Of a stretch of 64,000 bases of DNA, positions 26,553 to 35,373 are shown one piece after another. Source of the stretch: Serpentinicella alkaliphila (GTDB lineage: Bacteria; Bacillota; Clostridia; Peptostreptococcales; Natronincolaceae); NCBI RefSeq assembly GCF_018141405.1, contig NZ_CP058648.1, positions 1,627,001-1,691,000 of the forward strand. Direction: 5' to 3'. Every line of letters starts with the position of its first letter. Position 1 is the stretch's first letter. Under the pieces are notes generated by a model, which worked only from the letters and a program-made list of their open reading frames with translations, was not told the origin of the DNA and ran no database searches. Both the position numbers and the translations under genes were made by a program.

Positions 26553-27841
26553 AAAGAATAACTACAAAACTAATAGCTTTATGTGTTTCAGTGTTGTGCT
26601 TATCCTCATTATTAGGAGTTATCGTATCTACCTTTTTTGCAGAAAATATTAAAAATGAAATAAGAACAAATCAGTATTCAATTGCTACATCCGTACAAAA
26701 ATTAGGTTATAAAACTGATTTAACTGTCGAAGAGATTGTCCAGTTAACATCCGCCCCTATGTATGATGTAAAATTAGTTGAAGATATTCGTTCCTTAAGA
26801 ATTGATGAAGAGGAGTTAAATAGAATTCAAACCGGGGAGATTGTTCTTTTATCACCAAATAAACGTCATGGTTCAACAACTATGGTAATGGTGAAAAATT
26901 CATTTATTTCGGTTAGTCTCCATCCGCATAATACAATTTTTAAAGTAGTTGCTTCGAGGGTATGGTTTGCAATGCTATCCTATACGTTAATTGGCGCATT
27001 GTTAATAATAATATCCGTAAGAATAACGATAAAGCGCATTCTAAAACTTAACTCAGCTACGAAAGAAGTAGCAAAGGGAAATTTTGATATACAAATAGAA
27101 AATCATAGCAATGATGAAATTGGACAGCTCACAGACAATTTTAATAAAATGACTAGAGAGTTAAGGAGTATTGAGTATTTGCGAAAGGATTTCATAACTA
27201 GTGTGTCTCATGAATTTAAAACTCCTCTTGCGTCAATACAAGGATTTGCAAAACTACTTCAAAAAGGTAATTTATCAGAGGATGAGGTAAAGGATTATAC
27301 TAATATTATTGTTGAAGAAAGCGCAAGGTTATCGAATTTATCCTCTAATATATTAAAGCTTTCAAAACTAGAGAATCAGGTGATTTTAGAGAAACGTTCT
27401 AAATTTTCCTTAGATGAACAAATGAGAAAGAGTATCCTGCTCCTGGAACATGAATGGAGTAAAAAGAATATCGAATTTGATATTGAGCTTGATAGTGTAG
27501 ATTATTCAGGGGATGAGGAGCTACTTCAACAGGTTTGGATCAATATTATAAATAATGCTATTAAATTTTCGAATGAAAATGGAAAGATTAGATTAAGACT
27601 TAGGGAGAGAGGTACATTTATACAGGTTATAGTAGAGGACAATGGAATTGGTATGAAAGAGGAAACACTTAACCGTATATTTGAAAAATTTTATCAAGGG
27701 GATGAGTCTCACTCTCACGAAGGGAATGGGTTAGGATTACCTTTAGTAAAACGTATTCTTGATTTATGTGGTGGAAGCATTAAAGTAGAAAGTGGTATAA
27801 ACGAAGGTTCTATATTTATTGTGGAATTACCATTGGATTAA
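26549..27841 (+). CDS. membrane sensor histidine kinase
   Basis: The 430-residue kinase has two membrane helices (about 8-30 and 142-165) around a short extracellular loop of roughly 110 residues, then HAMP (about 165-218), HisKA with phospho-acceptor His221 in SVSHEFKTPLASIQGF, and a Bergerat ATPase with N box IINNAIKFS, G1 box VEDNGIGMKEET, F box FEKFYQG and G2 box GNGLGLPLV. It pairs with the response regulator directly upstream, with overlapping start and stop codons. The small outer domain suggests sensing of an envelope or membrane signal. The nature of the signal is not visible. Confidence 0.93.
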   Translation: MKRITTKLIALCVSVLCLSSLLGVIVSTFFAENIKNEIRTNQYSIATSVQKLGYKTDLTVEEIVQLTSAPMYDVKLVEDIRSLRIDEEELNRIQTGEIVLLSPNKRHGSTTMVMVKNSFISVSLHPHNTIFKVVASRVWFAMLSYTLIGALLIIISVRITIKRILKLNSATKEVAKGNFDIQIENHSNDEIGQLTDNFNKMTRELRSIEYLRKDFITSVSHEFKTPLASIQGFAKLLQKGNLSEDEVKDYTNIIVEESARLSNLSSNILKLSKLENQVILEKRSKFSLDEQMRKSILLLEHEWSKKNIEFDIELDSVDYSGDEELLQQVWINIINNAIKFSNENGKIRLRLRERGTFIQVIVEDNGIGMKEETLNRIFEKFYQGDESHSHEGNGLGLPLVKRILDLCGGSIKVESGINEGSIFIVELPLD

Positions 27842-28143
27842 TAATGGACTACTACACTGTTTTCTTGATGATGATATGAAGGCTATCTCTTAAAATAAGG
27901 TAAATTAATTAAGTTAAATGAGAAAGTATCTCTCATATTGTAAAAAAAATGGAGATTCTACATTAATATATAGTATTACAGAAAACATTTCTACAAATGA
28001 CAAGTTTGTAGTTGCCTTACTATTATTACCCGGGAAATGACAGAAAAATATCTATAATAGACATTAGTTAACAATTCCTTTAAATTTTGTCGATAAAGGT
28101 CCACTATGAAAAATATAATGAACAATTTTGAGGAGCGATATAT
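27842..28143 (+). other. intergenic region after the kinase gene
   Basis: About 300 bases of AT-rich sequence. Two weak stem-loops are seen, ATGAGA/TCTCAT near 27919-27935 and CTACAAA/TTTGTAG near 27991-28011; neither has a convincing T-run. No gene is supported. A promoter for the VOC gene presumably lies near 28070-28110. Confidence 0.35.
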
Positions 28144-28506
28144 ATGAAATTTTGTTGGTGTACTATCTCTGTAGAAAGTATGGAAGAATCACTGAAGTTT
28201 TATGAAGAAATAATAGGGCTTAACATTACAAGTCGTTTTCAGGCTGGGCCTAATAAAGAAATCGCATTTTTAGGTAACGGGGAAACACAAGTAGAGCTTG
28301 TTTGGGACAAAAATCAAAAGTTACTAGGTAATATCGATGGTATTTCTCTAGGATTTAAAGTCGATTCTGTAGATAATATGATAGACTTTATAGAAGAAAA
28401 AGGACTTGAAGTGGAAAGTGGGCCATTTCAACCTAGTCCCAATATTAAATTCTTTTTTGTTAAAGACCCAAATGGATTCAGTATTCAATTTGTAGAAACT
28501 TTATAA
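28144..28506 (+). CDS. VOC-superfamily (glyoxalase/bleomycin-resistance-like) protein
   Basis: The 120-residue protein is one glyoxalase-fold unit of two beta-alpha-beta-beta-beta modules: WCTISVESMEESLKFYEEI in the first and FFVKDPNGFSIQFVE, the family's usual end, in the second. Glu in QVELVW and Glu or His at equivalent places normally bind a metal. VOC proteins are dimers that act as lyases, dioxygenases or antibiotic-sequestering proteins. The ATG follows gaggag. Position near a MarR-ABC exporter, a two-component system and an MFS pump hints at detoxification, but the substrate is unknown. Confidence 0.82.
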   Translation: MKFCWCTISVESMEESLKFYEEIIGLNITSRFQAGPNKEIAFLGNGETQVELVWDKNQKLLGNIDGISLGFKVDSVDNMIDFIEEKGLEVESGPFQPSPNIKFFFVKDPNGFSIQFVETL

Positions 28507-28511
28507 AAGTA

Positions 28512-28542
28512 TTAAGGCATCTTCAAAATGAAGATGCCTTAA
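28512..28542. terminator. hairpin between convergent genes
   Basis: TTAAGGCATCTTC and GAAGATGCCTTAA form a perfect 13-bp stem with a 5-base loop. Neither side has a clean T-run, but its place between converging genes suits a shared terminator. Confidence 0.7.
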
Positions 28543-28563
28543 TAAATAAAAAGAATATAAGGA

Positions 28564-28938
28564 TTAGATAACAGAACCTGCAATTTTTTCGATTATTTTC
28601 ATAGCTAATGGCCAATTACCTTCATTTGTATCTACAATAATTTTATGTTTTATACTTATTATTTCATCAAATCCACCCATGCCACTGACACTTGGATCAG
28701 CAGCATATAGAGGAGCTTTTTCTATGTCTCCTATACTATTACCTGAATTTAAAACTAAACCTGACAAGCTTGCATTGATGCTAGTTCCTGCTAAATTAGT
28801 GAATCCATTTGTATACTGCATATTCTTATCGTTGAGATCTAGATATGCTGTAATTCCGTGTTTTTTTAACTCTGCGATAGCTTTTTCTGCCTTATTTATA
28901 TTATTAAAGTAACCTGCTAGGTTAATGGTTTTCACCAT
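28564..28938 (-). CDS. conserved-looking small protein of unknown function
   Basis: The 124-residue protein has no signal or membrane helix. The N-terminus (VKTINLAGYFNNINKAEKAI) resembles proteins that pair a beta strand with a helix, as in small alpha/beta stress or ferredoxin-like folds (FNNINKAEKAIAELKKHGI). A glycine-, serine- and asparagine-rich middle with LAGTSINASLSGLVLNSG follows, and the end is a helix (WPLAMKIIEKIAGSVI). An aaagga ribosome site precedes the ATG. I do not recognise the family and make no functional call. Codon use is like that of its neighbours. Confidence 0.6.
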   Translation of the reverse strand: MVKTINLAGYFNNINKAEKAIAELKKHGITAYLDLNDKNMQYTNGFTNLAGTSINASLSGLVLNSGNSIGDIEKAPLYAADPSVSGMGGFDEIISIKHKIIVDTNEGNWPLAMKIIEKIAGSVI

Positions 28939-29076
28939 CCTTTCGTTTTAGTATATAATAGTATATCCTTAATAATAATTTTTATTAGTAAAAATTACAT
29001 ATTATTGCAAAATATATGTGTACAAATTGCAGTTATTTAGTAAAAGGAGGCTTTTATAAGGGTATATTAAATTTGG

Positions 29077-30264
29077 TTATGATTTTTTCTCGGATAAAGA
29101 TTTCACAAAAGGATGTCTTAATAAAAGTGCTAGGAATATTCCGAATCCAAAAATGATGTACCAAGGGGTGAAAGATCCTTTAATGCCATAAATATCTATC
29201 ATTCTGCCACTTGCAAAGTTCCCTATAGCTGCACCTACGCCAGAAGCAAAATTCGCTACACTAAAATATACTCCAATAAGTTTTGGGTCAGAAATTGAAC
29301 TAGTAATACTGTCTAAAACGGGCATTACAAACATTTCTCCGATAATGAATACTAAAGAACAGATTAATAGAAAGTAAAAATTATTCGCAAATCCTATTAA
29401 TGTTATGCCAATTCCTAGAAAAAATACACCGAAAAACATGGAAAAACTAAGGGGTTTCTTTTCTAAGATATTGTGGGAAATAAAAGGCTGAGTTACAATA
29501 ACAAAAACACTTGAGATAGTCCAAATTATACCCAAAGGGTTTGTATTTACTAAGACTACGTCAGCTCTTAAAGGTAATAATATGCCTAATTGAGTATGTA
29601 AAGCCCAAATAAGTGCAGACACTAAACTAAATAATAGAAAACGTTTATCCTTAAAGATTGTTAAATAAGAATGTAAGCTTAAAGTTGGACAAGGTTCATT
29701 TCCACAATCTCTAGGCATGAATATCCAAGATCCTATCATTAAAAAGAGATAAATAATACTTGCTATAAAAAAGTTTCGGTTTGTAGCGGTAAAGATAATA
29801 AAAATCCCCGCTAATGCGGTTCCACTGTGGGCTGCTACACCTCTTAATGAAAATGCTGTAGTTCTTTGTCCCTCTGTAGCAACATAAGAAATTGCAGCTT
29901 TTATTGTAGGGATAAATATACCAGTACCAACACCGTTTATTGCAGAAAAGACAATTAATAGATGAAATGAATTTGTTAAACCGAATCCAATTAGAGCTAT
30001 GGCTTGACAAAGATTACCTACAATTAGAGTTAGGTGGTTACCTAAACGATGGCTTATTAATCCGGAAATAATACTACCTAATTGTATAAATAAAGAACCA
30101 GCACCTATAACAATACCGACTTGACTAGCGGTCAGACTTTTATTTGCTTTTAAAATTATTGGGAATATTGGAACTATTAAATATGCTGCTATATGAATAA
30201 TAAATATTGAAGAAAGTAGAACCCAGAGATCTCTACTAAATTTAAAGTTTTTAATACCAAACAT
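29077..30264 (-). CDS. MFS transporter (drug-efflux type)
   Basis: The ATG seven bases after AGGAG gives 395 residues; upstream in-frame codons precede that ribosome site. The chain has about twelve membrane helices in two halves. The loop between helices 2 and 3 reads GLISHRLGNHLTLIVG, a form of the MFS GxxxDRxGxR motif, and helix 4 has the start NGVGTGIFIPTIKAAIS, with the repeated G pattern of efflux antiporters. Small proton-coupled exporters of this type expel drugs or metabolites. It sits near other export genes. The substrate is unknown. Confidence 0.88.
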   Translation of the reverse strand: MFGIKNFKFSRDLWVLLSSIFIIHIAAYLIVPIFPIILKANKSLTASQVGIVIGAGSLFIQLGSIISGLISHRLGNHLTLIVGNLCQAIALIGFGLTNSFHLLIVFSAINGVGTGIFIPTIKAAISYVATEGQRTTAFSLRGVAAHSGTALAGIFIIFTATNRNFFIASIIYLFLMIGSWIFMPRDCGNEPCPTLSLHSYLTIFKDKRFLLFSLVSALIWALHTQLGILLPLRADVVLVNTNPLGIIWTISSVFVIVTQPFISHNILEKKPLSFSMFFGVFFLGIGITLIGFANNFYFLLICSLVFIIGEMFVMPVLDSITSSISDPKLIGVYFSVANFASGVGAAIGNFASGRMIDIYGIKGSFTPWYIIFGFGIFLALLLRHPFVKSLSEKKS

Positions 30265-30357
30265 AGGCATTCTCCTATACAAACATTATCTAATGTTAGT
30301 ATGTCATAAATAATCGCTATTATTAAAGTAATGAAATGCTATGTTCAAAAAATAAAA

Positions 30358-30377
30358 AGTGGACGTAAACGCCCACT
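30358..30377 (-). terminator. terminator of the secreted-protein gene
   Basis: AGTGGACG and CGCCCACT pair with one mismatch around TAAA. The minus-strand transcript runs on into TTTTTATTTTTT. Confidence 0.7.
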
Positions 30378-30388
30378 CAAAATGTATA

Positions 30389-31102
30389 TTAAATTTGTAG
30401 TAAGGTCCTTAATAATACTACGTAATTCTCAAAAGTTAAAACTAAGTCCTTATCAAGCTCTTCACTCAATTCCAGAGCCTCTAAAACAGCAGCCCTAAAG
30501 TTGACTTCCTCATCTTCTAATATATTTGTATTTTCTACTTTTATTTCTTTATCTTTATCTACGACATTTTCTGTTTTCTCATCTTCATTTAGTAGTACTT
30601 CGTCCTTTGAATCTACAATGTCTTCAACCATACCACCCCTTAGTTCTATAAGGTGAGAAATTACAGAGAAGGCCGGAGTGTTTCTGGCATTTTCTAATGC
30701 ATTCAGTAGACCATTTAAGCCGTTATTATGTTTAATTTTAGTTTCTTTTTTAATTTGCTGTTTTTCCTTGTTTTTTAACTTTGCTTTAATAATCTTATTT
30801 GTTTTATCTTTAATTTCCTCTTTTTTATGTAAATCTGAAGATTTCTCTTGATTTCCATCTTGTATTAATGAACTTTCTAGGGTTATTTCTATTAAAGAAT
30901 TATTTAACGGGGTAAGAACGATAACTTCTTCAGTTGATTGTTCTTGACGAACGATATTTGACTTCCTTTGTCCTTGAGAACCTGGGGGATATCCCTTCTT
31001 GTTAGCACCGTTACCGCGCCCATTATTAGCAAAAACTGTTGATGGAATTATAAGCAATAATGTTAAAGTGATAATAAGTGTTTTAGCTACAGTATTCTTC
31101 AT
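30389..31102 (-). CDS. secreted protein of unknown function with charged repeats
   Basis: The 237-residue protein has a clear Sec signal peptide (KTLIITLTLLLIIPSTVFA, cleaved after Ala) and then a Gly/Asn-rich start (NNGRGNGANKKGYPPGSQG). The middle is very rich in Lys and Glu (KAKLKNKEKQQIKKETKIK), likely a disordered or coiled segment. The C-terminal part is acidic and ends in helices around AAVLEALELSEELDKDLV. No enzyme or binding motif is seen. The ATG follows taggagg. It is monocistronic, with a good terminator. It may be an envelope or matrix protein, but that is only inference. Confidence 0.65.
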   Translation of the reverse strand: MKNTVAKTLIITLTLLLIIPSTVFANNGRGNGANKKGYPPGSQGQRKSNIVRQEQSTEEVIVLTPLNNSLIEITLESSLIQDGNQEKSSDLHKKEEIKDKTNKIIKAKLKNKEKQQIKKETKIKHNNGLNGLLNALENARNTPAFSVISHLIELRGGMVEDIVDSKDEVLLNEDEKTENVVDKDKEIKVENTNILEDEEVNFRAAVLEALELSEELDKDLVLTFENYVVLLRTLLQI

Positions 31103-31216
31103 TTGTTGTCCTCCTAAGATTAGTTTGTTTGCTAAGTTAATTATATAATAGCTATATTAATAGAGGACAGTCCTAAAATCATTTTGATACATATGTCCTA
31201 GGTCTACTATGGGTGT

Positions 31217-31240
31217 AAAAAAACTAGGTTTAACCTAGTT
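31217..31240 (-). terminator. terminator of the XRE regulator gene
   Basis: AACTAGGTT and AACCTAGTT (31222-31240) form the hairpin. On the minus strand it is followed by a run of seven T. Confidence 0.82.
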
Positions 31241-31247
31241 CTTAAAA

Positions 31248-31943
31248 TTATTTAATTAAGTCTATTTCTATTCTAATTACTTTTCCAAGAATTTTAATAT
31301 CTTTACTGTTTTTTACGACAGATTTTTCATTTTTTATGCCATCTATTAATTGAATATTATTTCCATCAATTCTTTTGATTTTTCTAATACTTTTAGTTTT
31401 ATCAAATTCTACAAGCTGGAATGCACCATTTACTATTTCTTGATTTAAATAGATAAGACATCTATCTCCTTTATGTATTCTATATTGACTTAAGCTATCG
31501 TCAGGTGCTTCTACATAGATCAATTTATCAGGGTTATAGCCTTCCACTTTCTTATCAATTATTGGGAAGCTTTTATTTCCCTTAATATTTGTTAATTCAA
31601 TATTAAAAATAGGAACTTCTTTAATAATATTAGAGAAGGCTAGTTCCCACTGGGGTAGAGGCTCAACTTCTGTACGTTTTATAGGTGATAATTTATTTTG
31701 AACATTGACATTTTTTGTGTGATTATTTTCTTGTTTTATAGGTGCTTCATCAATAATGTTATCATCTAAATTAACACCTAGAATTTTTGATATTTGAGAA
31801 ATAAGCTTATCGTTAATAATTTTTTTTCCGCTCTCAATATCTATAATATATGATTCAGCTACACCACATTTTTGTCCTAATTGTTTTGGGCTTATTCCTT
31901 TTTTTACTCTTTCTTCTTTAATTCTTTTTCCAACACGACTCAT
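31248..31943 (-). CDS. XRE-family regulator with LexA/S24-like C-terminal domain
   Basis: I start at the ATG after GAGGTGG, giving 231 residues; an in-frame GTG lies three codons earlier. The N-terminal HTH_3 domain reads GKRIKEERVKKGISPKQLGQ and continues through the helix-turn-helix and SGKKIINDKLISQISKILGV. A Lys-rich linker leads to a C-terminal half with LIYVEAPDDSLSQYRIHKGDRCLI, resembling the beta-rich S24/LexA peptidase fold with the serine region (DDSLS). A self-cleaving Lys is not obvious, so it may only sense a ligand. Phage-repressor-like regulators have this shape, but no phage genes are near. Confidence 0.75.
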   Translation of the reverse strand: MSRVGKRIKEERVKKGISPKQLGQKCGVAESYIIDIESGKKIINDKLISQISKILGVNLDDNIIDEAPIKQENNHTKNVNVQNKLSPIKRTEVEPLPQWELAFSNIIKEVPIFNIELTNIKGNKSFPIIDKKVEGYNPDKLIYVEAPDDSLSQYRIHKGDRCLIYLNQEIVNGAFQLVEFDKTKSIRKIKRIDGNNIQLIDGIKNEKSVVKNSKDIKILGKVIRIEIDLIK

Positions 31944-31992
31944 GTATTCCACCTCTTTGAAAATGTATTTATTATTATGAGTTACAAATGTA

Positions 31993-32634
31993 TTATAATC
32001 TTTTTTTACCTTCGCATCTATATATTCTCATACCCATTGAAGAAAATTTATCCTCATATTCGGTAGTAACTAAATGCTTTATTCCACTATTATGTAGATC
32101 GAATGTTATATTATTTAATTGGAAGTCTGAAAATGATAATTCATTTAATGAGAACTCAAATAATTTTTCATTGTCAGTTTTAAAGTGCACTTCACCTTTT
32201 TCTCTAAGAATATAATTGTATTTTTCTAAAAAGTTTCTATGGGTAAGTCGCCTTTTATCCCATCTTGATTTAGGCCATGGATCACAGAAGTTAATATATA
32301 TCCTATCTAATTCTTCTTTGTCAAAAACCTCTTCAATTTTGTTAATGTCAAACCAAAGAAATACAATATTAGATAGGGCTTTTTCATAAGCTTTTTGGAC
32401 AGCTTTTAATAAAACCTCTTCCTTTATTTCTATACCTATATAATTAATATGAGGATTTTCAGCAGCTAGTGTAGTAATAAACTGACCTCTTCCAGTACCA
32501 AACTCCACATGTATGTTTTGAGGTGTGTTAAAATACTCTTTCCACTTACCTTTATTTTCCTCAGGTTTTATACATAAATAATCAGTGAATGAAAGTAGTT
32601 TTTCTACTGATCCAGGTTTTTTCCTTCTTCTCAT
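31993..32634 (-). CDS. trmB: tRNA (guanine-N7-)-methyltransferase
   Basis: The 213-residue enzyme uses S-adenosylmethionine to methylate G46 of tRNA. The AdoMet-binding loop is HVEFGTGRGQF (residues 42-52), the second acidic site is YIGIEIKEEV, the substrate-contact motif is NFCDPWPKSRWDKRRLT, and the C-terminal part has HFKTDNE. Length and order are those of bacterial TrmB. An aaggag ribosome site precedes the ATG. It is cytosolic and not in an operon with its upstream neighbour, which is divergent. Confidence 0.95.
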   Translation of the reverse strand: MRRRKKPGSVEKLLSFTDYLCIKPEENKGKWKEYFNTPQNIHVEFGTGRGQFITTLAAENPHINYIGIEIKEEVLLKAVQKAYEKALSNIVFLWFDINKIEEVFDKEELDRIYINFCDPWPKSRWDKRRLTHRNFLEKYNYILREKGEVHFKTDNEKLFEFSLNELSFSDFQLNNITFDLHNSGIKHLVTTEYEDKFSSMGMRIYRCEGKKRL

Positions 32635-33103
32635 TTATAAAAACTCCTTATAATAGTATTTAATTTTTATTATACCATCTTTTAACTGTATCATATACTA
32701 ATTACGATAAGAGAAAATGTGTAGTATCCAAGGGGCTTTATGAATATATTTCTACAATCAATATAAGAGGGTGATTTGGTATGGATATGTTAACGATAAT
32801 AAATAGTGTATTATCTCTATTTGTAATTATGCTAGTGGGGGTTTATTCTAGTAAGAAAAGAATTATTACAAATGATATAAACAAGGGACTAACGGATATT
32901 TTATTAAAGATAACCTTACCATTTTTAATTATTTCTTCTTTTATTATTACATACGATGAATCAGTAAAGTCAAATGTAATAAAGGCTTTTATGTATAGCC
33001 TTGTAACTTTTATTTTTATAGGTATAGTTTCGTATTTAGTATTAATACCTATAAAAAAGGATAAAAAAATAATATTACAATTTTCAAATGTATTTACTAA
33101 CAC

Positions 33104-33216
33104 AGGATATATTGGATTCCCTATATTAAATGCAGTATATGGGTCGGAAGGAATTTTATACGGTTCTATATTTCAAATATTTTATACAATATTCATTTGG
33201 ACATATGGAGTTATAT
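33104..33216 (+). repeat. left copy of 113-bp target duplication of IS element 1
   Basis: This stretch inside the AEC permease gene is identical, base for base, to 35261-35373. It starts AGGATATATT and ends GGAGTTATAT; the flanking bases differ on both sides. Confidence 0.97.
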
Positions 33217-35260
33217 CCTGAGTTTAGAACTTAGAGGCGAATAAAACGGTATAAACGTTAATATATAAACATTTATACCGCTTTATACTTGTCCTATTAT
33301 TTAAGATTTACTGATAAATCAAGTTTTGTGCAAGCTCTGAACTTCGTTAATGTCATATTACTTTTTAGTGTAGATAATTTTAGTATCTCAGCTAAGACAA
33401 GATAAGATTGAGAAATTCGTGTAGGTGTGACAACAACTTTTGGAAACTTGCCTTGAACCAAGACTAGTGGTTCTCTTATCGCTTCCATAATTTCAGCCAC
33501 TGACACCTGCCTACCTTGTTCACTTGATAAAAGGTATTGCATATATCGTAAAATACATAAACATAGAAAGCACATTGTAAAATGCCCTTTAATATGATTA
33601 TCACTCCACACGAATACTGGACGAGCTCTTAGGTCTGTCTTTAATATACGAAAGCTTTCTTCTATTTTCCAAAGTCCCCCGTATATTTTCATTACTTCTT
33701 CTGTACTTAACTCTAGGTTGTTTGTTATTATTGCATAATAACCATCATAGCGTGATGCTTCATTTATTTTATTTTCATCTAATTTCCAAACCCTCTGTAT
33801 CTAATTCCATTTCAAGATATTGATTACATCCTCTTCTTAGAGCTGCTTTTAATTGGTATGGCTTATCCAATTTCTTTTTTAATTTTTCAAGCATTCTTTC
33901 TCTATCTTGGTTATCTTTTTTAGCGCGTTTAGACGACCATGTCAGATGAATCTTTACTGGTATTTCTTCAATTCTATATTTTTAGGCCTACCCCGTTTGC
34001 CAATTTCTGAAATTTCATCTTCTTTTAGAGGAACTTTAACTTCTATATTTTGATTAACAACCTTACTGCGATATATGATTTCACCACTCATTGGATCTGT
34101 AGTGTTATTCCAGTTACTTTCATCCCAAACCATTTCTTTGAATCGTTCTTTAGAACGTTTCAAAGTATAACTAATTACAAAGTCTTGTCCACCTTTGATA
34201 AGGTATTCTAAGTTACTTCCACTATTAAGTCCTCTATCTGCTACCACGGTAATCTTCTCTAACCCATATAACTTTTTTAGTTTTTCAACAGATTGTACTA
34301 AAGTATTTTGGTCCATTGTGTTCCCTGGAAAAAGCTCAAATGTTATTGGAATGCCGTTATTATCCATCAAAAGCCCCATTACTACTTGAACTTCATTATT
34401 TTTATGATCTTTTGAAAATCCAAACATTCTAAGTTCGCCCCATTTGGTACTTTCGAAGGAATATGTCGTTACATCATAGTAAGCTTCAGACTCTTTTCGG
34501 TTCGTTTTCTTTTGAAAAAAGTCTGCTAAATGGGCTACCACGGCTTCTTTTTGGTCGGCAAGAACGTCTAAAACATCATAAAATATATCGTTTCCCAGAA
34601 TTGGTACTCCAGCATAACGTTTTTGCTCTGAAGCCGCTAGATTAATGCTTGATGGGTGTGCGCAGCGATGAGCAATTAAATAATAAAGTGCTTGGGCCAC
34701 AGTCTTTGCATTGCGCTTTCCAGAACTAACTTCAAAGAAGTTATCAAGGGCCATATTACTCCATAGTTGGTTGATTAGTGCATGACCGAAGTTATAGGAA
34801 GGAACAACATCAGTAGGAGACAAAATATCCATAACGGGTACTTCAAGAGCTAAAGGTGCAGTAGAAGTTTTCTTTGCCTTAGTAATTTCAAATTTGCTTC
34901 GGCTTTTAATTTTGCAATAATATCTGGATCTTCTGCAAGCATACGTTCATAGTTGCCAATAGTTTTTACAACATGAGTTTTCTTGCGATTAGTTCCCGGA
35001 ATGCGAGTATCTTCTCTAAATTGAATTACACGAGCCTTTCCTGAACCTGTTATTGCAACGTACATAACCTGTTCCCCCTGAATAATTATTTATATTCCTA
35101 TTATACCATTTTTAAGTATAAATGGAAAGAAAATAATAGGAAATAACAGGACAAAATATATTAAAATTTTACAAATAAAAAGATCTCTGAAAACCGCTTC
35201 ATTAGCAATCCTCAGAGATTCCTATTAAATTTAATGGGCATAATATCTTCTAAAGTCAGG
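33217..35260 (-). mobile_element. IS1634-type insertion sequence, element 1 (2044 bp)
   Basis: The element begins CCTGAGTTTAGAAC and ends with the inverted copy GTTCTAAAGTCAGG-like TTCTAAAGTCAGG, giving 12 of 13 matching terminal bases. It is bordered by perfect 113-bp direct repeats. The only gene is a minus-strand transposase broken into three frames. The ends carry stem-loops: CGGTATAAA/TTTATACCG near the left and ATCTCTGA/TCAGAGAT near the right. Length and long duplication suit the IS1634 family, which includes IS1549. Confidence 0.92.
33297..35065 (-). pseudogene. IS1634-family transposase with three frameshifts
   Basis: The coding frame starts at ATG 35065 after GGGGGA (MYVAITGSGKARVIQFRED) and runs to 33297. 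It shifts near 34870 (KFEITKAKKTSTAPLALEVP links the parts), near 33980 in a run of five T on the plus strand, and near 33783. Joined, it gives a protein of roughly 580 residues with DDE-type features: YYDVTTYSFES (first Asp), VVADRGLNSGSNLEY (second Asp) and the C-terminal YGGLWKIEESFRILKTDL, the YxxxxxIExxFR signature with catalytic Glu. The three breaks are single-base and no other stop is seen, so decay is recent or the base calls are at fault. Confidence 0.9.
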
Positions 35261-35373
35261 AGGATATATTGGATTCCCTATATTAAATGCAGTATATGGG
35301 TCGGAAGGAATTTTATACGGTTCTATATTTCAAATATTTTATACAATATTCATTTGGACATATGGAGTTATAT
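35261..35373 (+). repeat. right copy of 113-bp target duplication of IS element 1
   Basis: This stretch is identical to 33104-33216 and belongs to the permease gene. The gene's second part continues directly from base 35374. Confidence 0.97.

Noticed and set aside
31248-31943. Phage repressor marking an integrated element
   Set aside because: The XRE/S24-like regulator stands alone between ordinary genes, with no integrase, attachment repeats or phage genes.
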